Positions 13,691 through 24,669 of a stretch of DNA of 64,000 nt are shown piece after piece. The notes beneath the pieces are model-generated. The model did not search any database and had not been told where the DNA came from. It worked only from the letters and a program-made list of their open reading frames with translations. Numbering within the stretch: position 1 is the first letter of the stretch; every line of letters starts with the position of its first letter. The position numbers and the translations under genes were made by a program. Source of the stretch: Polytrichum commune (Eukaryota; Streptophyta; Polytrichopsida; Polytrichales; Polytrichaceae); contig OX485809.1 in NCBI GenBank assembly GCA_950295325.1, positions 9,424,001-9,488,000 of the forward strand, given 5' to 3'.

Positions 13691-16064
13691 TCTACCTTTT
13701 ATTATATCTAAGATGCAAGCAAATGATGACTTTGGTACATATATGTCCTACTACATTGTCTTCTTATGAGTTCATGTATATGTATTTGTATCTATTGTGT
13801 GGCGTGGCGTGGCGTGGTGTGGTGTGGTGTGTGGATGTTGTGATTCTTTTAGCTAGGAATTGAACCACTCAACACTGGCTCTTGGAAGGGCCAACACTAT
13901 TCAAGCATGCCCTAGGTCTGCTGGTAGCTCCGATGATATAACTAAAGTTGTTTCGCCCTATGGCGAGCATCCACTTCTAACTTCACAAACAAATTTGACT
14001 GTGTGCTTCACAAATTATAAATGGTTTATCTCATCCCATTAACGATTGTGAATCACAAACATTGTTGTTCCAAATTTTGGAATGATTGGAGTTACAAGAA
14101 GTCAAAGTGAAGATTTTTTTTGCTTCTTAGAGTGGTCACGTAGGCCCTCCCAATTATGTTTATTAGTGAATCTAGGATGTTAGAATATTGTGAGCACGTA
14201 AGTCCCGTTTCATCGAAACACGTGTCTTTTTGTTCCAATTCTTAGTACTAAAACCTTGCCAAATACCTACCACCCGAGAGTGTCCGATCAAGAAAAAAGT
14301 GGCCACATAAGGCCCACATATAACCTTAACAACCAAGGGTACGGTGTTCCGAATCCTACACAACATTGGAGACAAAACTTGAGGCAAGATTTCCTATGCC
14401 TGAATCTATTTACATGGTGTTGACGTCATTGAATCATGGAGGATGAATTGATTTTGGGTACCAAAATATCGAGTGATGAAGAGCCACTACATCTAGCCTT
14501 ATGATGCTAGACTCTATTGTACACATTAGGACGGCGCACCTAATTCGTCATGCACCGAAAAAGCACCATGCAAGTTTGTCGCGTTAAGCTTATCAAAAGG
14601 GGCAAGCACGATGAAATAGTATTGTGGAGTTGTGGGTGGGTGGTGAGTTCGCGTGGTGTGGGCCTTCCCTTCCCGACAAATAGCCGACCATCTATAAGGG
14701 AGACCGTCACCATGGGTGGTGACATGGTGCTCACCTGGACAAATCGGCATTCGCGGTGGTGCACCCGATCTCGGGAGCTCATCAGAACACTATAATTGTC
14801 CTAAGTTTCAAACCCTATACACTTTTGGAGCTCGATTTGGGCCTCTCGTTATATATATAAATAGATAGATAGATAGATAGATGGATATAGTTTTTTGAAA
14901 GCATAACATGAATATAACTTATGATGTGACTTTTGTGTAGATAGTGATAGTGTGTTGTCTTGCAGTGTTATTCTCTTTGACAATTGGACATTATCTAACT
15001 TGGAAAGATTTTGATGAAGATTCACGTTTTTCTATATAGAGAGAAAAATACAAAGTGAAGAGTTCAAGAAAAGGTCTTTGTAGTTCTAAATAATACATAG
15101 TTTATATAAGGTATGAACATGCAATAGTGTATACAAGTTCCCCAAACATGTATTGGATTAAAAGTCCACTTGGTTTATATGATTGAAGCTCTACCTAATA
15201 GTGAATATAACATCCTCCAAAGAGGAAGTGAAAAGAGAACCATCTATAACTACGGCAATAAAATATGCATGGTATGCATTTAAATTTACACCTTTTAGAT
15301 GAGCCCAAAACTTATTATATTTGTTTTAACATATACGTATCCCTCCAATTGAAAGAGTGAAATCTATAAATGGGTGAATTATTGACGAGATTGCTTTTGG
15401 CATTTTAAACTATTTTCATTTTCTCTTTGTAGTAAGTTCGATTTCATAAACCAAGTGAGATCTAATTGTCATACCTGATCACACACTTGCATAGACTATC
15501 AAGTAAAACATATTGATGTCTTAAAGGGATTGTCATACTTTTGACAAATTCAAACACACTCACCACTATAAACACCCCCACGCCACTAGCAATCAGTGGA
15601 CGCGATCAAGTCCTACACAACCTCCACCCTAAACCCACCCTCCCTCCCTCCTTCCTCTCCCACCCATGGCACAAGAGTTCAACAAACTTCTCAAGCATCC
15701 GTTCCGTGCCCGTGAGTGAGTTAGGTAACTTGCTAACTTTTCGCTATATTCCCTCAATTATCAATGTCGGCCAACGCCTCCATGCCCTAGTTGGAACTTT
15801 TGCTCAATCACCAACATTGGTTGTAGCCCAATTATGCGGTGGTGGCGGTAGTAATATCAACACCTAGTCACCTCATAATTTGTTTGAGCCCACCACCCAC
15901 CGAGGGGTGCTTGGCTCATGTATGGACATACACCTTTCTTCCCAGCTCATCAAGCTTAGACCTTTTTGGGGCATGCGTGGGGTTGGCCTCTGCCAATGGG
16001 GCAAAGTCAGTTTGTTTAGGGAACAACAAACAACACCGCCCCATGTTTGACTCACCTTAGCTTA
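13691..16064. other. intergenic with microsatellites
   Basis: Contains a G-rich pentamer run at 13801-13833 (GGCGT x3, then GGTGT x3) and an (ATAG)n run at 14860-14884. A GC-richer patch at 14526-14800 has frames open on both strands, and another at 15541-16060 is pyrimidine-rich. Neither yields a recognisable protein. The stretch from 14160 to 14400 resembles the old repeat near 32330. Confidence 0.4.
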
Positions 16065-16089
16065 CCTTATTCTGGTAATGAAATACTTA

Positions 16090-16326
16090 CAAAAGGTTGG
16101 TATATATGTATTCTAACATTTTTGTAATGAGGTATTATCATGGATGATTGAAGTTTGGATGAAAAAGAACTTAGTAAATCACAATAACTATAACCTTGTG
16201 AATATATAATGCTCAAATGTTTGAACAAGGGATAACAACTAATTAGGTTTACATTTAGTGTTGGTTTACATAAATTATATAGCATGACAAATAGTATTGT
16301 TGACCCTAAATACAATATTTAGTGTA
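16090..16326. mobile_element. MITE with CTACA...TGTAG ends (copy 2, right part)
   Basis: The right terminus AATATTTAGTGTAG ends at 16326. The interior shares TATTATCATGGATGATTGAA and the following AT-rich text with the 28921-29302 copy (29083 onward there). I could not find the matching left terminus, so this is probably a 5'-truncated or diverged copy. The left boundary is approximate. Confidence 0.5.
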
Positions 16327-17470
16327 GTTACATATTCCGACATCTAGAGTATGTTGAAGAGGGATGTGTGTCTATCTATTATTCACATGATGTCGCATAT
16401 GTTCTGGATTTGGTGTAGTATGAATTGCCGTAATTGTCCCATCAAGACTTTTAACACCTAATTATTTACAATGTGTACTACCACAATCAGTGGCATTTAA
16501 TAGAAACACTCCCTTCACAAGGAAATGGAATTGTTGATATATATATATATATATATATGCATCCATCTCCTCAAAAGCTAGTCAAAATTTTAAACTACAC
16601 CTCTATCTCAATTGATGTTAATGACCACTTGGATAACATACAAATATTGCAAGTCAATTCATGAGAATTTTTTCAAACACCTTATGTTATTTACAGCTCT
16701 TCATCATATTATTGGGTATACATATCAAATAAAATAGTAGAGTTTTTGACCTTCAAGAAATCCCAGGAACCTTGTATTTCATCATCAATTGTGCATGCGT
16801 TATATTGTAATGTACAATCACTGTGACCTCCCACTAGACTTTGTGGAAGAAGTCATAGCACTGCAAATTCCAAAAGGGTAATCCACACTAACTGAAATAA
16901 AGGAGTAGTGATCATAAGCAATCAATCTCTTCACACAAAGGGACCAACAAAAACTTAGAATCATGTGCAACATATACTTGATATTTATCTTAGTGTGGTA
17001 GAGACATAGAAACTAGATGTGTAGGAACTAACACATTGAAGATGAAATTCTTAACTTGATTGATGTTATTGAATCCATGTAAGGACTTTCAGAGCTGACA
17101 TGTTGGACTTCTTGTCCAGTTTTAGGATTCCAATAGCATGCAGTGTGTTCAGTACCTCTTGCATACCATCATGTACTAAAATCTTATTTTGGGTTGAGTC
17201 AATAAACTTTTCTCATGATTACCGTACATGAACGAGTTCAAAGCCCTTGTTTGTATTCGTTTGACATCAACAACTTTTGTTGCATATGTAGTCTCTTGTG
17301 TAACTATATATATATATATATATATATAATTTTCTTCTTCTTCTAAACCCACCCTAAACACATTCATTTCAATTTGTTCCAACATAACATAACTCAACTC
17401 ACAAAGGTTGTTATGTGGGTTACAAATATGCATGGGATAATTCATTGATGTACTCACCTCCCATTGTTTT
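16327..17470. other. AT-rich intergenic with two (AT)n runs
   Basis: Nothing gene-like. Dinucleotide (AT)n microsatellites lie at 16536-16558 and 17303-17329. Confidence 0.5.
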
Positions 17471-17829
17471 GACCCAGGCTAGATCACATCTTCATTCGAT
17501 TGGGCCCCGTCCCTCTCACCCCCCCCCCTTCACTGCCCGGTCATCCTGCCCGCACCTACGTGGGAAATCTTACTCCTTGGGAACCAATGTGACAATACCC
17601 GGTCACTTAAGCCATTCAGATCCTTTGGCATGTGAAGGAACTCCATCAATTAACTTGGGAACAATGAAAGTGATGTCAATTTATTTATTTATAATTTTGA
17701 CCAAGTATTGTCACATTGGTTCCCAACGAAGAGGAGTTCCCACGCAAGTGTGGGCAGGGAGGTCATGCAGTGAAGGAGGCGTGGGAGGGGCATGGCCCAA
17801 CTGAATGAAGATGTGATCTAGCCCGGGGC
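17471..17829. mobile_element. foldback element with about 120-bp inverted arms
   Basis: The segment is mostly two inverted arms. GGCTAGATCACATCTTCATT at 17477 is repeated in reverse complement at the right end (to 17823). The match continues with lower identity to GGGAACCAATGTGACAATAC near 17579-17598 and its complement near 17709-17728. The loop is about 110 bp. No ORF of its own; the G+C-rich arms keep one spurious frame open. I found no convincing target duplication. Best called a foldback MITE of unassigned class. Confidence 0.7.
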
Positions 17830-17878
17830 CACTATTTCATGTTCAACCATAGTGTGTCACCCCAAAGTGGTTACTAAA

Positions 17879-17916
17879 AGGGTTTAGGGTTTAAGGTTTG
17901 GGGTTTAGGGTTTCGC
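17879..17916 (+). repeat. interstitial telomere-like repeat
   Basis: Four to five degenerate units of the plant telomere heptamer TTTAGGG lie in a row. The tract is short and sits directly beside a copy of repeat R, so it is an interstitial relic rather than a chromosome end. Confidence 0.6.
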
Positions 17917-17925
17917 AATCCCGAT

Positions 17926-18115
17926 GTCCGGGGAGGTTTTAGGGCATACTCAATCAAAATACTAGTGTTTCCAAGTCCAACTAGTTACGTGTTGTGATCT
18001 TTCCGTTTTTCTTGATTGACCTACAATCCATACCTTCCTCTAAACCAATTGATAATTACCCTAAAACTTTGAACTTCAACCAGTTATTTCTTAAACCCGA
18101 CCAGTTCACTTGTAA
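17926..18115 (+). repeat. dispersed repeat R, copy 1
   Basis: Starts at TCCGGGGAGGTTTTAGGGCA and runs through CTAGTTACGTGTT to a region with AACTTCAACCAGTTATTTC and CCGACCAGTTCA. The same order of blocks is found in the split copy at 20947-21011 plus 22647-22770 and in 31461-31660. The 3' half is rich in AACCGGTT-like motifs. No coding capacity seen. Class unknown. Confidence 0.65.
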
Positions 18116-19424
18116 CTACACTGATTATCCCAATTAACGAGGGAGGGCTATTTAGTGAAGGTGATACAAAATTTTTTTCTATGAAATTAATGCCACTAAA
18201 AGATCCAGGATCAAGCACTATTCATCCCAACACTATTCACCGATAGTACCGACACTATTCACCATGGCAGTATTCACTGCCAAGCACGTGTTTGCATATT
18301 AATTTTTATATTGCTCTACAAGCACCTTAAAACACGCACTAATCTTGTTTGAAATGTATGGTGAACGAATTTGTGTTCATGAAATTAATATCACCCAGTA
18401 AACAAATTCATCCTACACTAATTTTGAGACTTGGCAAAATAGTGTGTCGTGTGTGCTTTGGGAATGAGTATCTCATGCACTAAGGGGGATAACGAGTGTA
18501 GTGGTCGGTCCTCCCCATGCGTTGTGCAATCCCAAAGCCAATAAGTTATTGGTCATGCCCAGTTTTCGTGCCACCTTGCTTGCCTCCTCAAGCACTTGCT
18601 TCAGCCATTGCCACCCTGCCCACTTGCACCATTGCACGTTGGAGCCTCCTACTACGGCAGCATATAACTTAGGTGGCGGACCCATATTTCAATCGGAACC
18701 AAAGTTTACAACGTGCATTTCGAAACTACAAAGGAAAAATGTTTCCAAAAAGATTCAAAATGTTTCGAAACACAAAAGTCCATTAAAAAACGGAGCTAGA
18801 GTATGTTATAAGCTCTGGGCTTAAATACATCACTACTACAAAGCCCAAACAAGGATAAAATGTGGTTTTTCTGTGAGAATAAGCATGCGGGTCTTCATAA
18901 CTGTCAATTTTTTGTGAACCAAAATCAATTAGATAATCTAAAATACTCAATTGGTCATTGTGCCTGCCACTATTGAAATCATCATCATCATAAGTGTTGC
19001 TTTCCAAGTTACTTGTTTCAAAAAGGCTTTGGCTTGCAATAGAGGTTATTAAAAATTGAGATTCATCTGTTGAAGTTGGCGTGGTCAAAACTGCACTCAA
19101 ACTCTTAGATTCCCCTTCCGTGGCACACGTTGAGATGGTTGAACTCTTTCTTCATACAAGAAAGAATATTGATCTAAACACCACTTTTTAGCTTTTGATT
19201 ACAAGTACAATAGGGAATGCAATGCCTCTAGAAATGTTGGGAAACATAGGAGTGGTGCATGCACAAACCACAAGCAACTTAAATATCTAGACTCTTGTTT
19301 TGATACACCATTTGAAACCAACATTTATGTTTGTCTCTATTCCGTTTCCAAACATGTTTCATTGCAACTATGATTGGAATATACACTCATTTCTAAGGAG
19401 AGTGTTTGGCACCGGACTACCGGC
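18116..19424. other. intergenic, no gene recognised
   Basis: Repeated CACTATTCA motifs cluster at 18212-18265. The patch at 18473-18824 keeps frames open on both strands (70 and 107 codons). The minus-strand frame looks protein-like, but I cannot assign it. The remainder is AT-rich. Confidence 0.4.
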
Positions 19425-20079
19425 TAAGGTAGATGAGGCTAATGTGGACACCTCCAGCTTTGTGGAATCATCTAGCTCACGGATTTGAGCATTAGAAGCT
19501 TGAGCAAGTTAGCAATTGCGAATCAAGACCAAATAATTTGAAATCGTTGAAATCGGAAGTAAGGAAGGTGTTGATCTAGGCTCCATAATAAAAGGTTCTC
19601 TACTTCCCAATGTGGTGTTATAGGGGGGAACTCTTTCATTGCTCAGTGTTGTGTAAGTGGACAACATCATTAGCATATTTTGCATGGGTCATATACCAAT
19701 GAAAATCAAGTTTAATGCCAATATTGGTTGTGTCGTGTCTCTAAAGTGGTCTCATGTAAGACTAAATGTTGCCAAATTGTTTTCATTATAGAATACCCAC
19801 AATGCAAGTTTGTCGGCACCTCACAACTACATCCTAATTTGACCACCTTGGGTACAAAAATCAAGCATGTCATAGTCTGGTGGATAACACTCCTCGTTGT
19901 GGAGGATGGTGGGTGTAGTTTGACTTTTGTGAAGGTGACTAACCCAAATATTATCAAGGTGTTGGCTAAATTGTCATGTATTACTCACCCACCAAATTAA
20001 AGCAACTGTATCAATGATTAGGAGCCAAAAAATAGGTGTCTGAATAAAGAAGATAACCGAAGTAACCTCACCTACCTTA
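19425..20079. mobile_element. candidate MITE with TAAGGTAGATGAGG ends
   Basis: TAAGGTAGATGAGGCTA at 19425 is matched in inverse orientation by CCTCACCTACCTTA ending at 20079. A related terminus in the opposite orientation occurs at 54755-54900. That copy shares more than 100 bp of order with 19945-20079, including ATGTATTACTCACCCAC and AGCCAAAAA(A)TAGGTGT. The ends would leave a TA duplication (mariner/Stowaway style), but divergence makes the boundary uncertain. No transposase seen. Confidence 0.45.
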
Positions 20080-20946
20080 AGTAATGTATGGAATGAAGTG
20101 ACATTGTTTTTAAAGTCCAGGATGCCCAAAGGCTTATAGGACTAGAAGTACATCAAGATGGTGTCGAAGAGGCTAATCCCCTAGGGTAACAGAGTGTAGT
20201 GGCTCTAGTAAGACAAAGACTAATAAGTTATCAAACATGATGTTCCAATTGAAACAAAACGACTTGAAACATCCTAGTATTACACACCGAAATAGGGAAA
20301 GAAACTTATCTCCAATGGAGTTGTAGAGGGAACACTATGACACAAAAGGGCAATGTAATGAAGGGGATGCACTTTATTTCACAAATATTATATGACCATC
20401 AACTTTGTCCTTGCGTCATCTTGGTTTAGAAATTCACAAAGTTGTCACTCGATTCAATGTCTCAATTTCACTCTTTCATACAATCTTTCCTATCATTTGA
20501 TTCAACAGTGACAAGTAAATCAAAAGAAAGAAAACCATTTCAATACCATTATCATCACGCCCACATGTATGCCGTGGTTTGCTAGACGAGGATACACATC
20601 AGAACATAAGGAACTTGTTTTTCCTTCTAACCTCACTCACTCACCGCCTGCCAGCCACTGGATGATTCCCTGGAAGGTGTTCCCTGGTTTACCTTCTTGA
20701 TGCTGGCCTAGGATTCCACGTGGGCTTTGGACGGGTCCCAAGCAATGTGAGAATGCCACATGGCAAAGGTTCAATAACAATTGCTCAACAATCAACAAAG
20801 GCACAAGCCTCCGGTACTTCTGCGACGAGCTTCTTGTGTGTACGGAGTTGAACTTGGTTGAGGATATCTACAAAAGTAAAGCAATGCATGCAATGTCCTA
20901 CACCTACAGCATTTACCAAGTAGTGATCAAAGGATGCTGAGCTGTG
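20080..20946. other. intergenic, no gene recognised
   Basis: No domain or long frame. About 20640-20760 is GC-richer, with the CCACGTGG core at 20716-20724, but there is no gene next to it. Confidence 0.45.
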
Positions 20947-21014
20947 CCTGGGAAGTTTTAGGGCATAGTCGGTCAAGATCCTCATGATTCTTAATCCACC
21001 CAGTTACATGTTTA

Positions 21015-22643
21015 GAGCATCTCCACCGTTGGCTTTAAGGCTGACGCCAACGGTGGAAACCGCGTCCGTTGGCCGGGTATAGGGCCCACCGGCGACGCGG
21101 CAACGGTGAATCACACCCCGGTCACTTCAAAAAATCTCCCGCTGCCGCTACCTTGCCGAGACCATTTCTTCACGGCAAAGCAGAAGATTCTAGAATATAT
21201 CTGGCTTCGAAATTTGCGCCAATGGTAAATGGGAGGAAGAAGCAAGCGCCCAGGGTTGCGGAGGAAGGAGGTCCTGTGCGACCTGGTGTCAAAGGCAAGA
21301 ATTTCTGCAAGGATGAGGAGGAGCAGCTTTGTAGAAGTGTCTTGCATGTGACACAAGATCGCATTGTTGGTAATCAACAAAGAGCAGGTGTTTTTTGGGA
21401 GCGGATCACCACTCACTACCAAGAGAATCAGCCACAGGGACCTCGGCCGCAGCGCTCATTGGAGACAAAGTGGGGCATCATCAAACATGACGTCTCCAAG
21501 TTCATTGGTGTGTACTCACAGGTGATGCGGTTGAATCGAAGTGGGACGAGCGCTTCAGATACCTTGAGGAGGGCGCATGAATTGTACAAGCAGAAGAACG
21601 AAAAGGGATCGGATTTCGCATTCGAACACTGCTGGGTATTGCTGCGAGACCACCCGAAGTGGTCGGAGGGGTGGACACAGGTGAAGGTTGTGACGCCGAA
21701 GAGGAAAGCGCCTTGCTCAGAGGAGGACAGTGACTGCTTCGATTTGTCCGAGATGGAGCGGGGCGTAGCAACAGCTTCGGAGGAGGGGGGCGGATCAGCG
21801 GAGGGAGGGAGTGTGCGTGCAGAAGCATCGCGGATATTCAAGGGGCGCCCTGGAGGTGTCAAGGCTGCAAAGGAGGATGTGCGACAAGGGAAGATCCATG
21901 AGGGTCTTTTGTTGGCACACGCGGAGGCCACGAAAAGCATGGCTGCGGCACACATGAGGAAGGCTGCGATTCTGGAGGACCAGAATCTCCTCATGCTAAT
22001 GTCCATGCCTGATGCTGATGAGGACGCCAAGGAATACCTGCGCCTCCGAAGACAAGTGGAGTTGAAGAAGCTCCGCAAGCTTGTGGCTGAGGAGGAGGGC
22101 CGCGATGCGGAGGCCAATGCTGTCAAGAATCCACATGCGGCCAATGTTCCTGATGTCCCTGTGAGCTCGCCCGGAGCCTGGTCACCTGTTCTCCTGTCCA
22201 CCACACAGATTTGCCGAGGTCAGGTTGAGAATGGTCACCATTACGAAGCATCGAACGCCGCTGACTCACGTTTCCAGCTTGCACATCTCCTCTGCCGGGA
22301 AGTTCCACTGCTGTCGACAATAACTGGGGCTTGATTAGGAACTACTGTTGTCACTGAACTTATATCGCCAGGGAGGGAGAGAGAATTTTATCACAGCAAC
22401 CTCCTCTTCGAATTCACAAACTGGGCAAAAACCCAGTGCGTCCCAACTCGTCTGAAACCCTAATGTTCCTCTCTTCGTGGGTGATGAGAGAGCAGCTACT
22501 TGCTTCTCGATTTCCGGGAGCCGGGAGCCGGGAGACGAAGTGTCTGCGGTGGGGGGATGCCGGGTCCCGCGACCGGCCACCTCATTTGGCACCGGCCAAG
22601 CCCCCGTTGGCGTGCCCGTTGCCGCCAACGGGTGGAGATGCTC
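21015..22643 (+). mobile_element. PIF/Harbinger element carrying only the Myb-like ORF
   Basis: The termini are inverted repeats: GAGCATCTCCACCGTTGGC at the left, and at the right the complement of GAGCATCTCCACCCGTTGGC. They are flanked by the 3-bp direct repeat TTA (21012-21014, 22644-22646), the TWA duplication typical of PIF/Harbinger. Each end also folds locally: 21023-21033 pairs with 21046-21056, and 22603-22611 pairs with 22624-22632. The 1629-bp element is far more GC-rich than its surroundings. It holds one long intact ORF but no DDE transposase, so it must depend on a transposase encoded elsewhere. Confidence 0.88.
21222..22334 (+). CDS. Harbinger ORF1: Myb/SANT-like, NAM-associated protein
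   Basis: Predicted 370-residue nuclear DNA-binding protein. The first ATG is at 21222; the frame is open upstream but has no ATG there. Residues about 26-125 form a trihelix/SANT-like region: NFCKDEEEQLCRSVL, then FWERITTHYQEN, RSLETKWGIIKHDVSKF and a closing LLRDHPKW. The middle is acidic and low in complexity. The C-terminal third (about 240-330) is a charged helical stretch (AHMRKAAILEDQNLLMLM, EYLRLRRQVELKKLRKL) like the NAM-associated C-terminal domain seen in plant Harbinger ORF1 proteins and in host paralogues often annotated GSTT3-like. In this superfamily ORF1 works with the separate transposase to bind element ends. The frame is uninterrupted, implying recent insertion or selection. 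No transposase partner is present within the element. Confidence 0.8.
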   Translation: MVNGRKKQAPRVAEEGGPVRPGVKGKNFCKDEEEQLCRSVLHVTQDRIVGNQQRAGVFWERITTHYQENQPQGPRPQRSLETKWGIIKHDVSKFIGVYSQVMRLNRSGTSASDTLRRAHELYKQKNEKGSDFAFEHCWVLLRDHPKWSEGWTQVKVVTPKRKAPCSEEDSDCFDLSEMERGVATASEEGGGSAEGGSVRAEASRIFKGRPGGVKAAKEDVRQGKIHEGLLLAHAEATKSMAAAHMRKAAILEDQNLLMLMSMPDADEDAKEYLRLRRQVELKKLRKLVAEEEGRDAEANAVKNPHAANVPDVPVSSPGAWSPVLLSTTQICRGQVENGHHYEASNAADSRFQLAHLLCREVPLLSTITGA

Positions 22644-22770
22644 TTACATCTTCCGGTTTTGCTTTCGTTCATTTGAGGTATATTCCACCATAGATTCCTC
22701 TAAAATGATCGGTAATTCTCCGGAAGTTTCCAACTTCAACCGGTTATTCCTCAAACTCAACCGGTTCATC

Positions 22771-23581
22771 TATATAGATATATAGATATATAGGCTTTGG
22801 AGAATAGTTGCAAGTTGCCCCCCAAGCTACACTATTGATATGGTGTATCGTAGTGTGGGTGAAGATACAGTTGCCAATAAGTATACATGTTGTTTTAAAG
22901 TGGTCTTTACGGTTTCTTTGTGTCTTTCACCATATGGCCCTTGCCTAGTTTTATGGATTTTGCCCAATATTTATCACACAACAATGAAGGAGGCAATAGC
23001 ACTCCTTCCACATCCATCTTGACATTATTCCACTGCATGGTTGTGTTCCATTCTATTATTTAGCATCCGACATGGACTTCCACTATCTTACCTTCATGGG
23101 GAAGAACTTAGAAAATGGAAGAAACCAATGTTGGTACATATAGTGTGAATATTGTGACAAGTGTCGGTAAGTTCAACAATAGTGCTGCATTTTGAATTGT
23201 ATATTCAATATATAATACTAGGATGAACAATGTTTCATGTGATTAGTACCAGAGTATAACTCCACCCAAATGTCCAAGTGTCAGCTTGTGTGTATGAATA
23301 ATAAATGAAGATTAATAAATAATAGAACTTTGTTCAAGGGGACATAAAATATAATTGACATATTCCAAGGTCATGGAACCAACCCACATGGTTGAATAAT
23401 GTTATGATGCTCCTTAAAATCTGCCTTGAATTTATATACAAGTTTATGGCTTTGATCAAGGTCTCTCTCTCTCTCTCTCTCTCTCGTGGGCATGATAAGT
23501 AATGTGACCTACACTAACCAACCCATGAGTGCACTCTTTTTGAAGACCACAAGTCTTTCTTGAATTTATGTTCTTGAGATG
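22771..23581. other. intergenic with (TC)n run
   Basis: No gene recognised. A (TC)n microsatellite lies at 23461-23485, about 100 bp outside the Tc1-type element. The ATATAGAT-rich tract at 22771-22792 abuts the end of repeat R. Confidence 0.5.
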
Positions 23582-23583
23582 TA

Positions 23584-24134
23584 CACTAGGGTCCAAGGTA
23601 GAATGGCGTTTTTGGTTTCCCAGTGGAAAAAAATTCAAGTATGCCCACTTTGAAAGCCTCTATAGAGTTCAAAAATTGGTATTTTACCTTGAAATTTTTA
23701 ACATGAACCTCAAATCAAGTTTTTAATATGCCTACCAAACTTCAAAGCCAAATAATTCAGCTAAAAAAATTTATTCAAAATCTATCAATATAGGTAGCTA
23801 TGGAAAAATTTCACTCCTACCAACTTCGACAGCCTCCCAAGAATTGAATTTTTTTTCCTTACTTTGACGTTTTTTTGGTAGAAACCAATTTGTGTTAGTA
23901 ATATATGGTAAAAATCTCAAGTCTAAAAGATTAGTAAAAAAAAGATATTCTCAATCTACCAACATGTGTTATTTTGCGGTATGCTTGTGGAAATCATTTT
24001 CACTACAACCAACTTTGACACCCTCCCAATGGCTAAAAATAGCCCATTTGCCATGAAATTATTTTCACAAGATAAGTTACATGTTAATAAGAAGTGTGCC
24101 AAAATTCAAGCTCCAAAAACTTACACAAAAAATC
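23584..24134 (+). repeat. left inverted arm of the Tc1-type element
   Basis: Matches the reverse complement of 25695-26244 nearly throughout. Examples are GGCGTTTTTGGTTTCCCAG near the tip, CTCCTACCAACTTCGACAGC in the middle and GTGTGCCAAAATTCAAGCT at the inner edge. Short homopolymer-length differences are the commonest mismatch. Confidence 0.85.
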
Positions 24135-24418
24135 AAGAACATCCAAATTTAACTGTGCGCACTTGTCACATCCCAATGAATACACTTGCTAAAAATTTGA
24201 ACACCACATACGCATGAAGGAGCTTTTGTTCTCTACATCAATGCTTGTTTTGAGAGTTGTGCCAAAATTCAAGCTCAAAAAACTTACACAAAAAATCAAG
24301 AATATCCAAATTTAACTATGTGCACTTGTCACATTCCAATGAATACACTTGCTAAGAATTTGAACACCACATACGCATAAAGGAGTTTTTGTTCTCTACA
24401 TCAATGCTTGTTCTAAGA
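24098..24418 (+). repeat. tandem duplication, period about 160 bp
   Basis: Two nearly identical units lie head to tail, from GTGCCAAAATTCAAGCT at about 24098 and again at about 24257, each ending near CTACATCAATGCTTGTT. The first unit overlaps the inner edge of the left arm. A second, weaker tandem pattern with a period near 60 bp follows at 24455-24605. Together they fill the leader upstream of the transposase. Confidence 0.75.
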
Positions 24419-24669
24419 GTTAAATATCACAAGTGACTTGTAGAATGTGTGATGATTTGAGAGGTCTTATTTGAAAGCAAAGGTATGTACATGGTGATGT
24501 GGGAGTAAGAATATGCACATGAAGATTCATTTGAGAGGAAAGGTCTACACATATTGGTTTGGGAGTGAAGGTATGCACATCAAGGTTGATTTGAGAGGGG
24601 AGCATGTATGGACATGTGGTTAGGTAGTTAAAATTTTAGATCAAATTCTCAAATTAAACGTTATGATTG

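Larger units (their letters stand above)
20947..22770 (+). repeat. dispersed repeat R, copy 2, split by a transposon
   Basis: The 5' part (20947-21011, GGGAAGTTTTAGGGCATAGT to CAGTTACATG) and the 3' part (22647-22770, CATCTTCCGGTTTT to CAACCGGTTCATC) match consecutive blocks of R copies 1 and 3. The 1629-bp Harbinger element lies exactly between them. Removing it and one TTA restores an R sequence whose spacing is within one base of the uninterrupted copies. Confidence 0.8.

Noticed and set aside
17879..17916. True telomere or chromosome end
   Set aside because: Only four or five degenerate heptamers, embedded in dispersed repeats on both sides.
18473..18824. Overlapping frames on both strands near 18.5-18.8 kb
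   Set aside because: Both are short, overlap each other, and lack domains or repeats in the window. A GC-richer patch explains the open frames.
21428..22204. 258-codon minus-strand frame opposite the Harbinger ORF1
   Set aside because: It is the antisense shadow of a GC-rich, intact plus-strand gene with recognisable domains. The minus frame has none.
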